Positions 10,172-22,724 of a stretch of 64,000 nucleotides of DNA are shown here, in pieces. The translations under genes and the position numbers were made by a program. Below the pieces are notes generated by a model. That model worked only from the letters and a program-made list of their open reading frames with translations. It ran no database searches and was not told the origin of the DNA. Numbering within the stretch: position 1 is the stretch's first letter; every line of letters starts with the position of its first letter. Source of the DNA: Klebsormidium nitens (Eukaryota; Streptophyta; Klebsormidiophyceae; Klebsormidiales; Klebsormidiaceae); the NCBI GenBank assembly GCA_000708835.1, contig DF237039.1:62001-126000 (forward strand), read 5' to 3'.

Positions 10172-13100
10172 ATGGCGCCCAATGCGCTAGATCCCCTGAC
10201 GACAGACTCCCTGGGTGAGCACGCTGGGTGTGGGTCTTCCTGCCAAGGCTGTCATGCTTCTTGATTCCATGAAAGATCTGGTATCGGAGCGTCAGTGTGC
10301 TTTCGTTTGCGATTGGCAATTCTTGACTGTTTTTCAGATGGAAGATTGTGGCGGGCAATTTGTGGTTGGCACTAAACTTTGAATCTTCTTATGGTTTTCT
10401 GCCTTTGAAGAGCAGAAACTGTGACTTCATCTGGCATTTTGAGCAACTTTGTCTTGGTGGGTCCCTGTAAACATCGAGTGTCTTAGGCCAACTTTTGCGT
10501 TGGGCTAATTAGCACTGTTCTTTTCATGCCTGCTCAAGATGTTCAAATATGATGGCAATAAAATGGTTCAGATCTAGGTGCCACTGCTCTTCTGCAAAGG
10601 AGCAGGGCACTTCTTGGCAGTTTAGTGGGTCATCCTTGAAGGATGGGTTGTGCTTGGTGGAACCAATGCTGTACTTGAGTCCGCATAATGTTTGGCTCAA
10701 CTTTCATTGCACGGAGGTGAAATGATGAGTAGCTCCTCGGTCATAAACATCATCCCCAAGTTGACATGCCAGCAGTTTTCTTGATTGATCCAATCTAAGC
10801 AGTTGTTACTCCTGGGCTGCCAATCCGTGTAAGAGCCTCCTTCTGTCCTGGTTTAGCTCGGAGCATTGCCCCTTCATGAAAGGTTTACAAATATAGCCAA
10901 AGGCATGGTTGCTGTCATGTTGAGCTGTCTTCTTTCATTTTATCTTTTGCACTCTAAATTGCGAGTTTGGTCCTTTAATCCTGTGTGGATTACGGAGCCC
11001 CCAATCACGCATCAAGTCTGACCTGCAATACGATCTGAGGGATGCAAGGATACAGGGAAGGAAGACTCTCTTGTGAGCATTCTAGATATGATGGAAAAAA
11101 GTAGACGGATTTCCATTCTTCTTGAGCAAGTCACAAGCATCCTGGACCGATTCAAGTGTTACACAGAGGCAGGTTTGTGCTGCAGCTTCCACGTTGTTTC
11201 TGCGCGGAATTGGAAGGGCACTTTTCATTGCAATCAGTTAAAGGAAGCTGAATTATTGAACAGACCCATCGGGCAGTTTGATGCAATCCATGTTGTTGAT
11301 TTGATGAGGTGTTCATCCAGGTTTCGGGTCTTTGGCAACTTGTGAAGGCACCCCAAAGCAAGTCCAAAAGTTTTGTCAAGCGAGTTGAAATTTCAAAAAA
11401 GACCCACCTTGTCAAAGCTACCCAGACAACATAGACATTTCCTCATCCCCCGTATTCCCATGTTCCTCTACCTCCCCCTTCTCCCACTTCTCTCATTGAG
11501 TTTCATACGCGATTCGTTGCTGCCTTGTGCCTTCAGACCAGTCCAGACCCTCACGTTCCAAGCAAACCGGCAATCTCACCATTTCTCTGTGTCCTCCTGT
11601 CAGCACTCTCAGGCATGTCCATTCACTATCAACTGCCTTCCGAAGACCCCAAACCCGCATCTCCCATTCAATGCCTTTTCCTCCGCACAGTTCCCCCTAA
11701 CCCACTTCTGCTTTCCTTCTCCAGCAGCTCTCAAGCGCGACCGTGCGCTGCCAGGTGTCACCCCCACAGCAATCGTTGTGGGCGCCGGGGTTGCCGGCCT
11801 GGCTGCGGCTAAGGCCCTCCAGGCAGAGTCCTTCAAAGTGGTCGTGCTCGAGTCCCGAGACAGGGTCGGGGGGCGCGTTCACACCGACTACAGCTTCGGC
11901 GTACCAGTGGATATGGGCGCCTCATGGTAAGGAGCCGTTTTTGAGTCTTCAGTTTTCGTCTTTTCTGTTCCTGTCTGTTTTGGATGTTTCACCCCATGTT
12001 AGACTGTTAAGGTTAGTCTGCAGAGCAGCACAGGCCTTAGAAGGAGAGTAACGAGGGGCCGCTAGCATGATCTTCTCTCAAAGCCATCTTGTCTCGATGG
12101 CTTATTTCGTTTTAGAGTAGACGCTTAGCAATGCTCTTAAGGCGACTAGAAGCATGGGTCTCCTAGACGCAGGCCACATGGGTCTCCGCCGTCGCACAGC
12201 TGCACCATTTAACTTGGCACCCAATCAAAGGGTCCCCATACTTAAGCTTCCACCTGCTCTCATCCTTGTTCCGACTATTTGACAATATTCTTGCCCTGCA
12301 AGCTGAAGCCGTTTGCCAATTATCAAAGACTGACGTGGTGTCCATTTTGGTCCAGGCTGCACGGCGTTGCGGACGTCAACCCCCTGTCCACGCTCGTCCG
12401 AATCTTGCAGCTGCCGCTGTACCGGACGAGCGGGGACAATTCGGTGCTGTTCGATCACGACCTCGAGAGGTGAGCTTCCATCTTTCGACGAAATTTGTGC
12501 AAACGGTTTCAATTTTACGGTTTTTTATTTTATGAAAAAGACTGACGTCGGTATTTTAGCGTCATGGTGCGCAAGTTTGCATATTATCTGACAGTGGTCT
12601 TCCTTTTTTCGAAGAAGGCATACGTTGCGGGGTCGATGCAATGAATGACGCAATGAGACGGAGATCGATTGCTTGGTTGCTAGGTGGCTTTGTCAGATAT
12701 GCAACTCCGTGCACCAAAGACCAGCCGCCTTGTCCTGCGAGTTGGTTAGAAGTTACGGTCCGCAGAATGCTTCGCAATTGCAACGTCTATCTAAAACTCT
12801 GCTCGTTTAGCGCTATGCAATTGGTTCCATTTGAAGCAATTGGCTTCAGCTACTCAGTTTTGGCGGCCTCCTTCAAATCGCATGTGCCGCTCCACTTGTG
12901 CTCTTGCTTTTCAAGTAGAGAAATTTCGAATTTTCACTGCAAAGAAGGCCAGCTCTTACGAAACGTTCACTGCAGCTACCGCCTCTACGACGACGGCAAG
13001 TCGGTTGACCCCGACCTAGTTGCAGCTGTGGGGGAGGTCTTTGAAGAGATGCTGAAAGAGGTGGGCATTTTCGCTCTTATCCCTCGTGTTCTTTCACCTT

Positions 13101-15905
13101 GTTGAATCAAAGGCTCTTGTTCTTTCAATCCACCTGTCAACTGACTGTGCAATTTGATAACCTACTTTCGCACTTCCTGGTTGACTTTGATCAATCAACC
13201 CCCCCTTTTTCGCAGACCAAAGCAATCCGCAGCGAGCTCCCCCCCACCGAAGACATGCCCATGGAGCTCGCCCTCCAGTCAGCCCTAACCCGCCGCCCCG
13301 AGTTAGTGCTAACCGGGGTCGCTAACCGGGTCCTTCAGTGGTACATCTGCCGCATGGAGGGCTGGTTTGCGGCCGACCTGGTTAACCTGTCGTTACGAAA
13401 CTGGGACCAGGAAGATCTTCTCGAGGGGGGTCACGGGCTGATGGTCCGCGGATACGCTCCGGTGGTTGGCGCGCTCGCCAGCGATCTGGACGTGCGCCTG
13501 CGCCACAGGTGAGAACGCGGACAGTCCAAGCAGACGTTTGGACGGGTTTGCCCGTGGTTTGCCTGTGATCTTGGACAGGTTTGACCACTGTATAGATGAG
13601 AGTGGGTGGACGGGTTTGGTTATGGTTTGGACGTTTGTCCAAGTCCGGGAAGGTTGGCCTGGTCCCCAGACATTCTGCCGTGTGTCAGACGGGTTCGGCT
13701 GTGGTTCGTAAGGGGTTGGCTCGGTTGTAGACGATACCTGTACATCCCCATAGCTCTCACTGTTCGAGCTACACGTATAATTTTGAAACACGGTCATCCC
13801 GCAAGTGTTACGTTGTGCCGTTTCTAGTATCTCAAAAGATGGAGTATCTTCATTCGCATAGTAGACTACATTCGTCACGAAAACACGGTAACCTCAAAGA
13901 TTTATATCTCCCGTATCTCAAAGGTACATTTATTCCCCATTTGTAGAGTGAGCCACAATTTTGCAGGCAGCACGTTCAAGCGCCACGTGTCAAGTCTTGC
14001 TGCTCCCCGGTACGTCAAACGTTTCATATCTATATATCCAGAGCGAGCCACATACTTCACGCCATGTGTCAAGTCTTGCCGCTCTCAACATCTCAAAGGT
14101 GCAATTTCTCCATCATGTGCAGAGTCAGCCACATCCGTCACGGCACTTCGGGCGTCCAAGTCACATGCGAAAACGGCGCGGTGTTCCGGGCAGACGCGCT
14201 AGTCATGGCGGCGCCGCTGGGCGTGCTCAAAACCGGAACCATTCAGTTTACGCCCAAGCTGCCCGAGTGGAAGCAGTCCGCGATCGACGGTCTGGGAGTG
14301 GGCCATGAGAACAAGGTGCGGCAGAACTTCCTTTATCTTTTCTTCTTATGCTTACCGCTGTTAGTGTCGAACTGACCATTGTTTCCGGATGTTTAGAGTT
14401 TGGTCTCGGTCTTGGTCTCGGTCTTGGTCTCGGTCTCGGTCGGTCTTTGGCCGTCCGATCGATCTTGGAAAAACGCATTGGACAGGCCGTCCGATCGATC
14501 TTGGAAAAACGCATTGGACAGGCCAAGATTGTGGACAAAAATCAGAGGATTGAAACGGGATGGGCAACTTTGACGCAACCAGCCGGGGATGCTACTTGCA
14601 ACCAATACTTGATGGGAGGATGGGGGTCCCAGGAGCCCTTTACAGAGGTACTGTCGTGCCAGTTGTTTTATTCTGTTGTCACCTTTCAATTGATGTCAAA
14701 AGGGCAGAGCCTCCAAACAAGAAGATATGTGAAGAAGGTGGAATGTATGTGGAAGCTCGTTTTCTTCCAAACGGCAGTATCGGCCTTTGAGCCTCCAACT
14801 TTCTGAAGAAAGAAAACGTACCAGAAAAGGCGCGCTCAACTCGATGGGAACCGGGCGCCTCTTCAATGTCCGTCCACACCAAACACTGCCCGGCCCCGCT
14901 TTGTCCAATCCCCCACTCATTTCTTTTTGTGGGGCGACCTCTGAGCGTTTTTCCTCCCCTTGCAGGTCGCCTTCCTCTTTGAGTACTCGTTCTGGCCCAA
15001 CGTCGACTTTCTGGGCGCTGTTGACGACACCTCCTACGGCTGCAGCTACTTCCTGAACCTGCATAAGGCGACGGGGAACCCCGTGCTCGTATATATGCCG
15101 GCGGGCAGCCTATCGACCGACCTGGACAAGATGGCGGACGATGACGTCATCGAGTTTGCGTTGAAAGAGCTGCGGAGCATCCTGCCGCACGCGGCCGCAG
15201 TCAAGCCGGTGGGTGGTGCACTTGAATCAACCTTTATTCTCGTCATTGCCGTAATCGTGCTTAGGTAACAGTGGTCGGATCGCCCCTGACAGTGGTTCGC
15301 AGATGCCATCAGTGCCTTCACGAGTTTGTCGATACTTGCACTGGCAGACCGTTCTGAGATCGGTCAGGGTCGGGGAGTGACGTTCCGTTCCTTGTTTGCT
15401 AACACTGTTTGGTCCAACCCTTGGTGTTCTCCTGTCCGGTGAAGCTGCTTCACCCCTCTCGTTTGCCGAAGCTTTGCTCCACCTTTGGGTGTTCTGCCCT
15501 TCAGCCAAGCTGTCTTAACCAAGGTTCAACCCGGCCTTCCAGCAATGAATCGCCTCGCAAACGTCACTTCTCGTTTCGTCTGTGCAGCTGAAAGCCATTT
15601 TGAGCCACTGGGGCAAAGACCCCAACACCCTGGGCGCCTACTCATACGAGATCGTCGGCTCTAACATGGAGATTTACGACCGCCTGGCGAAGTCCACCGG
15701 GCGCCTTTTCTTTGCGGGCGAGGCCACCAGTCGGTCTTTCCCGGGCACTGTCCACGGGGCATATGCCTCGGGAACTAGAGCGGCCGGAGAAATCACCCGG
15801 GCGTATGTGGAGAAGCTGGAGCACTGCACGGGAGTGGTCGGGGGGGAGGCCGGGGAAGGGGCGGAGGAGGTTGAGCTTTTGCCGCTGCAGATCTCAAGGC
15901 TGTAA
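10172..15905 (+). CDS. PAO: FAD-dependent polyamine oxidase, peroxisomal PAO2/3/4 type
   Basis: Eight exons: 10172-10214, 11728-11926, 12356-12469, 12976-13060, 13216-13508, 14123-14315, 14966-15208, 15588-15905. They total 1488 nt, 495 residues. Motifs: FAD-binding GAGVAG at about 33-38, then [86 protein letters not shown] and [20 protein letters not shown]. The last residues are SRL, a type 1 peroxisomal targeting signal, as in Arabidopsis PAO2. Relatives of this class back-convert spermine and spermidine, producing hydrogen peroxide inside the peroxisome. The first exon ([14 protein letters not shown]) is chosen because its phase-1 donor fits exon 2 exactly; it is the least certain part. 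Intron 1 is about 1.5 kb. Introns 5 and 6 contain tandem duplications listed separately. Confidence 0.95.
13915..14140 (+). repeat. Decayed copies of the PAO exon 6 acceptor inside intron 5
   Basis: The real junction at 14122/14123 (GTGCAG|AGTCAGCCACATCCGTCACG) is preceded by two related junctions: TTTGTAG|AGTGAGCCACAA at 13947 and TATCCAG|AGCGAGCCACATACTTCACG at 14042. Shared flanking text includes ATCTCAAAGGTnCA upstream of the first and third, and CACGTGTCAAGTCTTG/CATGTGTCAAGTCTTG between them. Spacings are 95 and 81 bp. Confidence 0.75.
14401..14446 (+). repeat. GGTCTC/GGTCTT simple repeat in PAO intron 6
   Basis: A run of six-base units reading GGTCTCGGTCTTGGTCTCGG lies within the intron and directly precedes a 36-bp tandem duplication. 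Confidence 0.85.
14449..14520 (+). repeat. Perfect 36-bp tandem duplication in PAO intron 6
   Basis: Two identical adjacent copies, 14449-14484 and 14485-14520, contain GATCTTGGAAAAACGCATTG. Lack of divergence suggests a recent event or an unstable tract. Confidence 0.9.
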
Positions 15906-17614
15906 TCAGTCTCGTGATGTCTCTTCGTATCGACTTTAGTGGTTGTATAGTCTCGCAACCTCTTTTCCTAGGCGGTTGTTGAAGGATGGTATATCCGGTC
16001 ATAGATCGCTCACAGTGTCGTGCACGTGGTGCCTAGCGGGTAGGCCAGTTATTTGCGAGTATTAGAAGCGTGACAGGAAGTCAAGGGTAAGTTCAAGGTG
16101 TGTCCAGTCACTTAAAAGTTTTACAGGTTTAAGCGTGATGGGAAGTCAAGGGCACCCATCCGAATAGAGACGCTTAGCGACAGTTTGGTAGACAAGGAAA
16201 GGAGACGCCCGAACGACGCCTGACCCCTGGAAGCAGACCGCCATTTGTCACTGACGGAGTGGATACGCGTGCCAGTGGCTTGAGTCCTACGTGGTCGCAA
16301 TCGTTTCATGTGGGCGCTGCATCTCTTGCTACGCACTAGTGAAACATGCCCATGTGCTCGCGCTGCAGCGGTGCCGGCTATCCATCATAGTCAGCCGGCC
16401 GTCGTTAATTGATGCAACCTTCTCTATTTTGGGGGGCGGCCGGCCCATGTTCTGCACAGTATCAACCCAATAGTTGTACGTCTCGAATGCACTTCTGATC
16501 GTATCATTTTGATCACCACCGTCATGTGCACTATGTCACTAAGTACAGCACTCACATGCATGTGCGCAGCGTACTATGCATCATGTACGTGCCAAACATG
16601 GCAATTGCAGGTCCAAATTAATCCTAGATTCACGTTGCCAATCGACACATATTGTGCTCTGAGGCGCCTTGTGCCATGCGATTCAAGTGAGGCGTCCATT
16701 GATGCACGTTGGAATATACATGACCATGTTGCAATAAACGATGAAAAGGACGTGCATAAGCTTTGCGTACCTAACTTGGTTTTCTGCCCAGGCAAGCCGT
16801 TCTCACAGCCAATTCAGATGTCACGCCTAGCTAGGTGTATGCGTGCATATGGACCATTTGGGAACCTCAAACGCACTTGGGTTGGACCGGCCGCTTGCAT
16901 CTGATCTGAATGTTGAGAAAGCGCCTGCCTTAAGGGACCTTGGTCACTGATCTACGCAAACGCTCTGGTATCTATCATTGCCTCTTGCAGAAATATTGTA
17001 CGCAAACGCTCTGGTATCTACGCCTCTTGCAGAAATATTCTACGCAAACGCTCTGGTATCTGTGTCTCTTGCTACTACTAATGAAGCATTTCAGATTGGA
17101 CGCTCTCCAAGAAGCGAGTTAGAATCTCTCAGGCTATGACTAAAACGCCGCACTAAGACGTTCTTTCAGATCTTGCATTTAATGCACGTTGAATGCAGCC
17201 CACACTCTAACTTTCACCAATTGGATCTCTCTTGAAGGTGCACCCGACTCTGGCCCCGCGCAAGCGCAGCGAGCCCTCTGCAGCGGACAGCGTTACCTTT
17301 ATATTGTGCCGTAGCTACTGAAGGACCAAACGCCTATTCTCTCCCCAATTACACAATCGCCACGCAAAGTGGGCATTCACTCCATTTAGTAACTGAAACA
17401 CAAGCGATCGCGTGCATGTCTACCTCGTGATTGTTCGATAACCGTCGTGCTCTGTAGCTTTTCTTGTCTAGTTTCTACACAGTCCTACTCTGCTTGTGCT
17501 GTCTAGCTGCGAGTCCCAATGATAGGGACCCGCAAGAGTTGGCTCCATACCAGGGGCGGAACCGTTTGCGTTACACCTTCAACGGCCAGGATCAAGCGCC
17601 ATCGCTGCAATACC
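15906..17614. other. Convergent intergenic region, PAO / GT90 3' ends
   Basis: No conserved coding segment was recognised. The only structure seen is a three-copy minisatellite at 16952-17075. Confidence 0.5.
16952..17075 (+). repeat. Minisatellite, three copies of a 42-47 bp unit
   Basis: Units start at about 16952, 16999 and 17041. Each opens with TACGCAAACGCTCTGGTATC; the first two continue into GCCTCTTGCAGAAATATT. Confidence 0.85.
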
Positions 17615-20600
17615 TTACGTCGTGCAACGGCACTTCTCGGGGTCTCTATGCTCCACCGGAATCTCATGCCACTCGGAAATTGTAAGGTTGGGCGTAAAAG
17701 CGTACTTAGTTGACAAGTGGTGCAGATTGAGGGCGGTCCAACATAGGAGATCTTCTTGCCGGAGCCGTGTGAAAGCGACCACTTGAGCGGCGCGTGCGAC
17801 GCACCGCATCTCGGAGTCGTGTTTCTTTGCCGCCTCGACTTTCTCGACGAGATCGTCGGGCCACTCCCCAATCATTAGTATGTTCTTGCCAGGCTCCAAC
17901 AGGTAGTGCCAGAATCTGCAGAAAGGTTGGGATCGCTTCTCGTCAAACAGTTCTTCTCTCGGTTTTGATTGTCTCATACGACCGATTCAGGCGTATCCAT
18001 CAGCCATCGCTCGAAGCTCGTATATTTCCCGAGATTCAACGCGACTTCGGGTTTGTTGTATATGAGTAAAGTCAGCTTAACAAACAGCCTCGTTCAATTT
18101 GGTCCTACAACGGCAAAAATATTCCCAATGTTCAAATTGGTTATTACGAAGGAACGGCTGGCTTCGATGGCTTCAATGGCTGGCTTCGAAATCGAGGCGC
18201 ATTTGAAGCGACCAAAAAGTGTTGATCTATTCACCCATTGATACGAGTGGTCTGAGATTGACACTATCCGTTGACAGCGCCAGGCATCGCTTATTGTTCA
18301 ATTACAATCGTGAGTCGTGGAAGCAGGAGGGGACAAGAAGGATATCCTAGTCGCAGTCGAACAGACGACGAAAAAAGCACCAATTACCGAAGGTTCAGCC
18401 CGAAAAACGACCGAGACATCGAATCGGAGAACCCAAGCTAGACCAGGACTTCATAGGGGAACTCTGGTACAGCTGGTTCGACAGCACTCCACGAAAACGA
18501 GAGTCGATTCCGGGCCAGCCATTCCTTCTGCTAGTTTGCAGACCGACACGTGACTTCTGGCCCGCTCCCTCGCCGCATCAACACTTGAAAGATACCAGTT
18601 TATTTGCCATATTGTTTAGGCAGCAAATAAATGTTTGTCGAGAAGGAGCGGAAACCGTTCAAAAGTCTCCCTTTCATTCAAAGGCTCTGGCCACTTGTTG
18701 CGTCTTCCTCGGCAGCGCTGAGACAGGTTCTGAGGCGTGAGGACCGACGCTTGTTTCCGCTCTGATTACAATGGCCCCTCCGCCAGTCTCCGCCACGGAA
18801 CGCGTACGCGGAACGAGAAAACCTCAGAACGGCCTCCACCACGTGCCCACGACTCTCAAAGATTGAGCTTCAGCAACAGTCAAGACATTTCGTCCAAAGT
18901 AGAGATTCCGGAATCCGCAATCAGAAAGTGCAAATCTGCCAGAATGAACATAACCGGATATGCCTATTGGGAAGCTGGGAATTGCTACTGGGCAGCCTCG
19001 AAGTGCCGGTCCAACTGAGCTCATAAGGGAGTCGGATTACCATCGAAAACCCCTGCAAGGTTCACCTTCCCCAGTTGGATACTCGTGAAGTAAACTCCGG
19101 GCAAAACCGTTCAGGATCAGTACCTTGGGTTCGGCCTGAGGGCAGATAAGAGAAAACAACCGGGATTCTTCCTCATCTGTGCACGGGGCAAGAAAAGTAA
19201 CAGACCATAAAAAGGGAAAAGAATAGAATTGGACCTTACTCGTTCCAGGCTGTTAGGCTCTTGAGAGTGACCGCGCCATCCCCCAATCGGCTCCCTAATC
19301 GCCAAGCCGCCGAATTTCCCGGCAGGTCGATGACGTATTTCGCGGCACCCCTTTGATCCTGCTTGTACTCCTTTTGAACAACTCCCCGATCCAGCAACTC
19401 CTTGATGTACTCGGGGTGATCCTTGCCTTGGTCCTCGGAGACGGTGACACTAACGTCCAGGAGGTCAGGCCTGAAGATGGAGGAGCGAGATTAGTGTCAA
19501 GTTGTGAATGTCTGGTGCTCTGTGCCTTTCGATAAGCTCTGAGAGTGTCGCTCTGAGTGCGGCGCAACTCGCAAGACAGACTTGGGAACCGGGTTGTGCT
19601 GACACGCTTGTTGAAGAAAGCATGAACTGAAACTGACTCCACGTGACGAGCGGGCAATTCAAACAGCGAACCCTACTCTCGGTTTGAAACGGACAATTGA
19701 TGAGAACCCCACTGCATGTGATAAAATGGGCGAATTACGAGGGATAATCGACGATTTTGAGCGAGATTCTCCAGTGCCTGTGCTCCGATTAGAGGGGCCA
19801 TTTAAAATTAAAACCTGGAAGGACTGCACCAGCTTGTGCCGTCTTCTAAGTCGGCTATGGGAGCCCACGAAAGCTGAGGACGAACCGCCGAGCCAGTTCC
19901 CTTCTTATTTTTCATTTTCTCGAACCTCCCCACATTGTCCGTCCAATTTATCATTGACACGGCACTGAACCTAAAACAAAATGCCCAGAATGTCAAGATG
20001 ACGTACAACTCAGAATTTGTCGTCGCTTTTTAAAGAAGTCCTCGTGCTGGCCTCGACGGTATCTACTATTCCACGACAGTAAGGCAGGGTTGAAGGGCCC
20101 GTTTTCCACATACGAAACTCCAGCTCGCAAAGAAACAATCCTTCCATCATACTCCCACTAACGATCCAACCCCCACCGTAACTCCAAAAGTCATTCGACA
20201 ACACTGTCATCGGCGCCTCACCGTTCAAGAGCGATCTCTGCTGCGCGCAGGCGCGGGTTTATGAGGTGCGATCCGTAGGCTTGCGTTTGCGGCTGCCCCG
20301 TAAGATGCCCCACGAAGTACGCGACATCGCGGCGCTCCTCCCATGGCGTGGCGGTGGCGGCCGAAGTGACGTCATTCCCGTCAAACTTGTCCGTGATCAT
20401 GTTGAACACTGGAAACAGCAGGTCTGCAAGAATGTTTCAGGTGATGAGTAGGATTATGCGAACACTGGATATGATTTTTACGGAACGACCCTAGAAATTG
20501 AAGTGCCCGTTTACGTTGTCTGTGACTCTGTCATAATCTCGGGAATTGTGGGTCGCGAGAGTGCAGAGCTTTTGGCACCCACCGATTCAATTTCACTTGG

Positions 20601-22724
20601 CTCCTGGATAACGCAAGTTTTATCGAAGGTGACAGGAGTCGCTAGAAAAGGGAATACAGGTCCTGTCAAACAAAGAGAACTGAATCCCGTTTTGAACAAG
20701 AGGACTGAAGACGTGCAACGCATGACGAACGGCGAGTCTCTTGAACAATTTGAAAAACTTAAAGCTCGAAAGATTTGTCCGGTTGTGGATCTGGCATGAT
20801 TGGGAAGCTTGTCTAGGCAGTAGAGCACCCCAGTCTGAAAGTAGGGCTGCCGAGTTTGACCGGAGTTTCGGGTGCGGGTGCCCTATGAAAGGTAGCTGCT
20901 GAGCACGTCTTTCAACAACGGACTTGACGGACCTTAATCTCAGGCGCCAGAATGGTGCGTCACAGAAAAGTATTCCTGTGACGCATCCTCTTATTCGTAT
21001 CACTGCCACCAGTGCGTTGCCATTGAACCACTGGATTTTGAAGCCTGCCTTCGATCAGTCTAAGACTCCAGTTGGTAGGCTTTCAGAGGTGACTCCTTCT
21101 CTCAGGGGGCTCAAAAGAGGATGTCTCTAGTCTTCTCAAGTAGGTCACACTACTAGCAACTGGACAACGATGCGTAATGGCACTCGCAACAGATCAGACA
21201 CGCGTGCGTCGCAGGCAAGAAACATCCAGGAGGTATCAGAAAGGATAAAAAAATACATGTGGGAGTGCGTTAAATAACACAGCACTGCCGGTTGACTGGT
21301 TTCATGAGACTGACAAGGGGTTTGTTGAGATGGTTGTTCAACCACAGGAAAATCCAAACTGACATGAGGAGCCAAAATACGAGTGTGCGGCACTGCACCG
21401 GATCTCAGTAGTCACCGCTGAAAGCTTCAAGGGGCCTATCGAATACCAGGACTTCTTTCAGCTAGCTCCACCCTGACGACCTAAACATAAAACGATAGAT
21501 CACCAACTTAAGCAAAGTTTCTTAATCTACCTTTCAACCATGTTTTTGTTCACCCATTAACCATGCTTTGATGACCGAAATCATGCTTAAAGATTCCCCC
21601 AGTGCCGCTCAGCTGTACATATCCAACAAAGGAAAGAAGCACATAACACTGCAGCCATACGTCAATGAATGGACTGACCACTCTTCTTACCCCCCAAAGC
21701 AAGGCTGGGGAAGAAGAAGCACACATCAGTTGAAGCTAAACCAACGTGCACTCCTTCTTATTCCAGTAAAGTTGACAGCAGACAGGAGATCCACTGGTTT
21801 CTGAATGGGGCACTTAACGCAAGATGGTCAGAGCTAACCCTCACCTGCAAACCATTCGGCCGACGACGGAGAGAATATGGGCTGCATTGCGTAATGGTGC
21901 AGCATCGGGTTGTCCGCCTGGTTCCAGAAGAAGAGCATGTCGGGAATCCTGGTCTTGCGCAAGATCGCCTGGATCAATCTTATCTGCGGGTCCAAGCCAA
22001 CAAACCAAAACCCCTCAGTGGGCAGGGGGCAATTTTGCCCGTCCTGTAATTTGCAGTACAGCTTGTTGTTGATGATCGCAAACTGGAGGATGTAAGAGTG
22101 TGTGGAGAGCTGGACGTCAATCGGGTACGCCAGCATCTCGCGCGTGATTGACCCGGGCCGCCAGCGCGCCATCATTTCCCGCACGTGCTCCCCCATCTCC
22201 GCCGTGCATTCGTAGCGGTCCAAAAACTGGGCGAACCCTGTTGGGCAGTAGCAGTCAGAGGGGTGCAGCGCAAACTCTGACACCGGCTCATTTGACACCA
22301 GCAGCTTGTACGCGCCTGAGTGCTGGGCCTCAAACTTGTACGCGGTGTTATTGAGCAGCTGCAGAGTGCCCACTTTCTCCAGCGGAACGGGCGTCCCATC
22401 AGGCCCCAAAAGAGTGACGTCAGCAGCAGTTTCATGAAGCGCTAGCCACTGGGAGTCCAGAGGCGCTGACTTTGTTCTGAGGTGACCTCGCCAGTCCCTG
22501 GCGCATCCCGCCACATATTCCGCATCTGACCTTGCATAGACCTTTGTTCCTTGGACTGTGGGTGTTTCAGGGGGGGTACAGGTCAGCCCTCGCCGGAAAA
22601 GGAAAGAGCACTGTGCAGCAGAATACAAAGTGATGATGAGAACAACAACAACAAGGAACAAGCATGCTACAAGCAGAGATGCATATGGCCGTGGCTTGGC
22701 GGGATAGCCGGATGTAAAAGCCAT
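17615..22724 (-). CDS. GT90 / CAP10-family glycosyltransferase, type II membrane protein
   Basis: Four exons in transcript order: 22724-21845, 20423-20222, 19470-19240, 17915-17615. They give 1614 nt, 537 residues, with all phases agreeing. Residues about 16-36 (ASLLVACLFLVVVVLIITLY) are a hydrophobic anchor after a short basic tail, the layout of a Golgi or ER type II enzyme. GT90/CAP10 features in order: KTRIPDMLFFWNQAD, the ATPWEERRDVAYFVGHLTGQ block, NPRLRAAEIALE, the acceptor/donor-site segment AAKYVIDLPGNSAAWRLGSR, and C-terminal EFWHYLLEPGKNILMIGEWP followed by DDLVEKVEAAKKHDSEMR. Animal relatives (POGLUT) transfer glucose or xylose to proteins, and fungal CAP10 relatives act on capsule sugars; the substrate of the plant members is not settled and is not claimed here. 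Introns are long (1421, 751 and 1324 bp). The last exon could splice further at a weak donor near 17706, but reading to the stop keeps frame. Confidence 0.85.
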
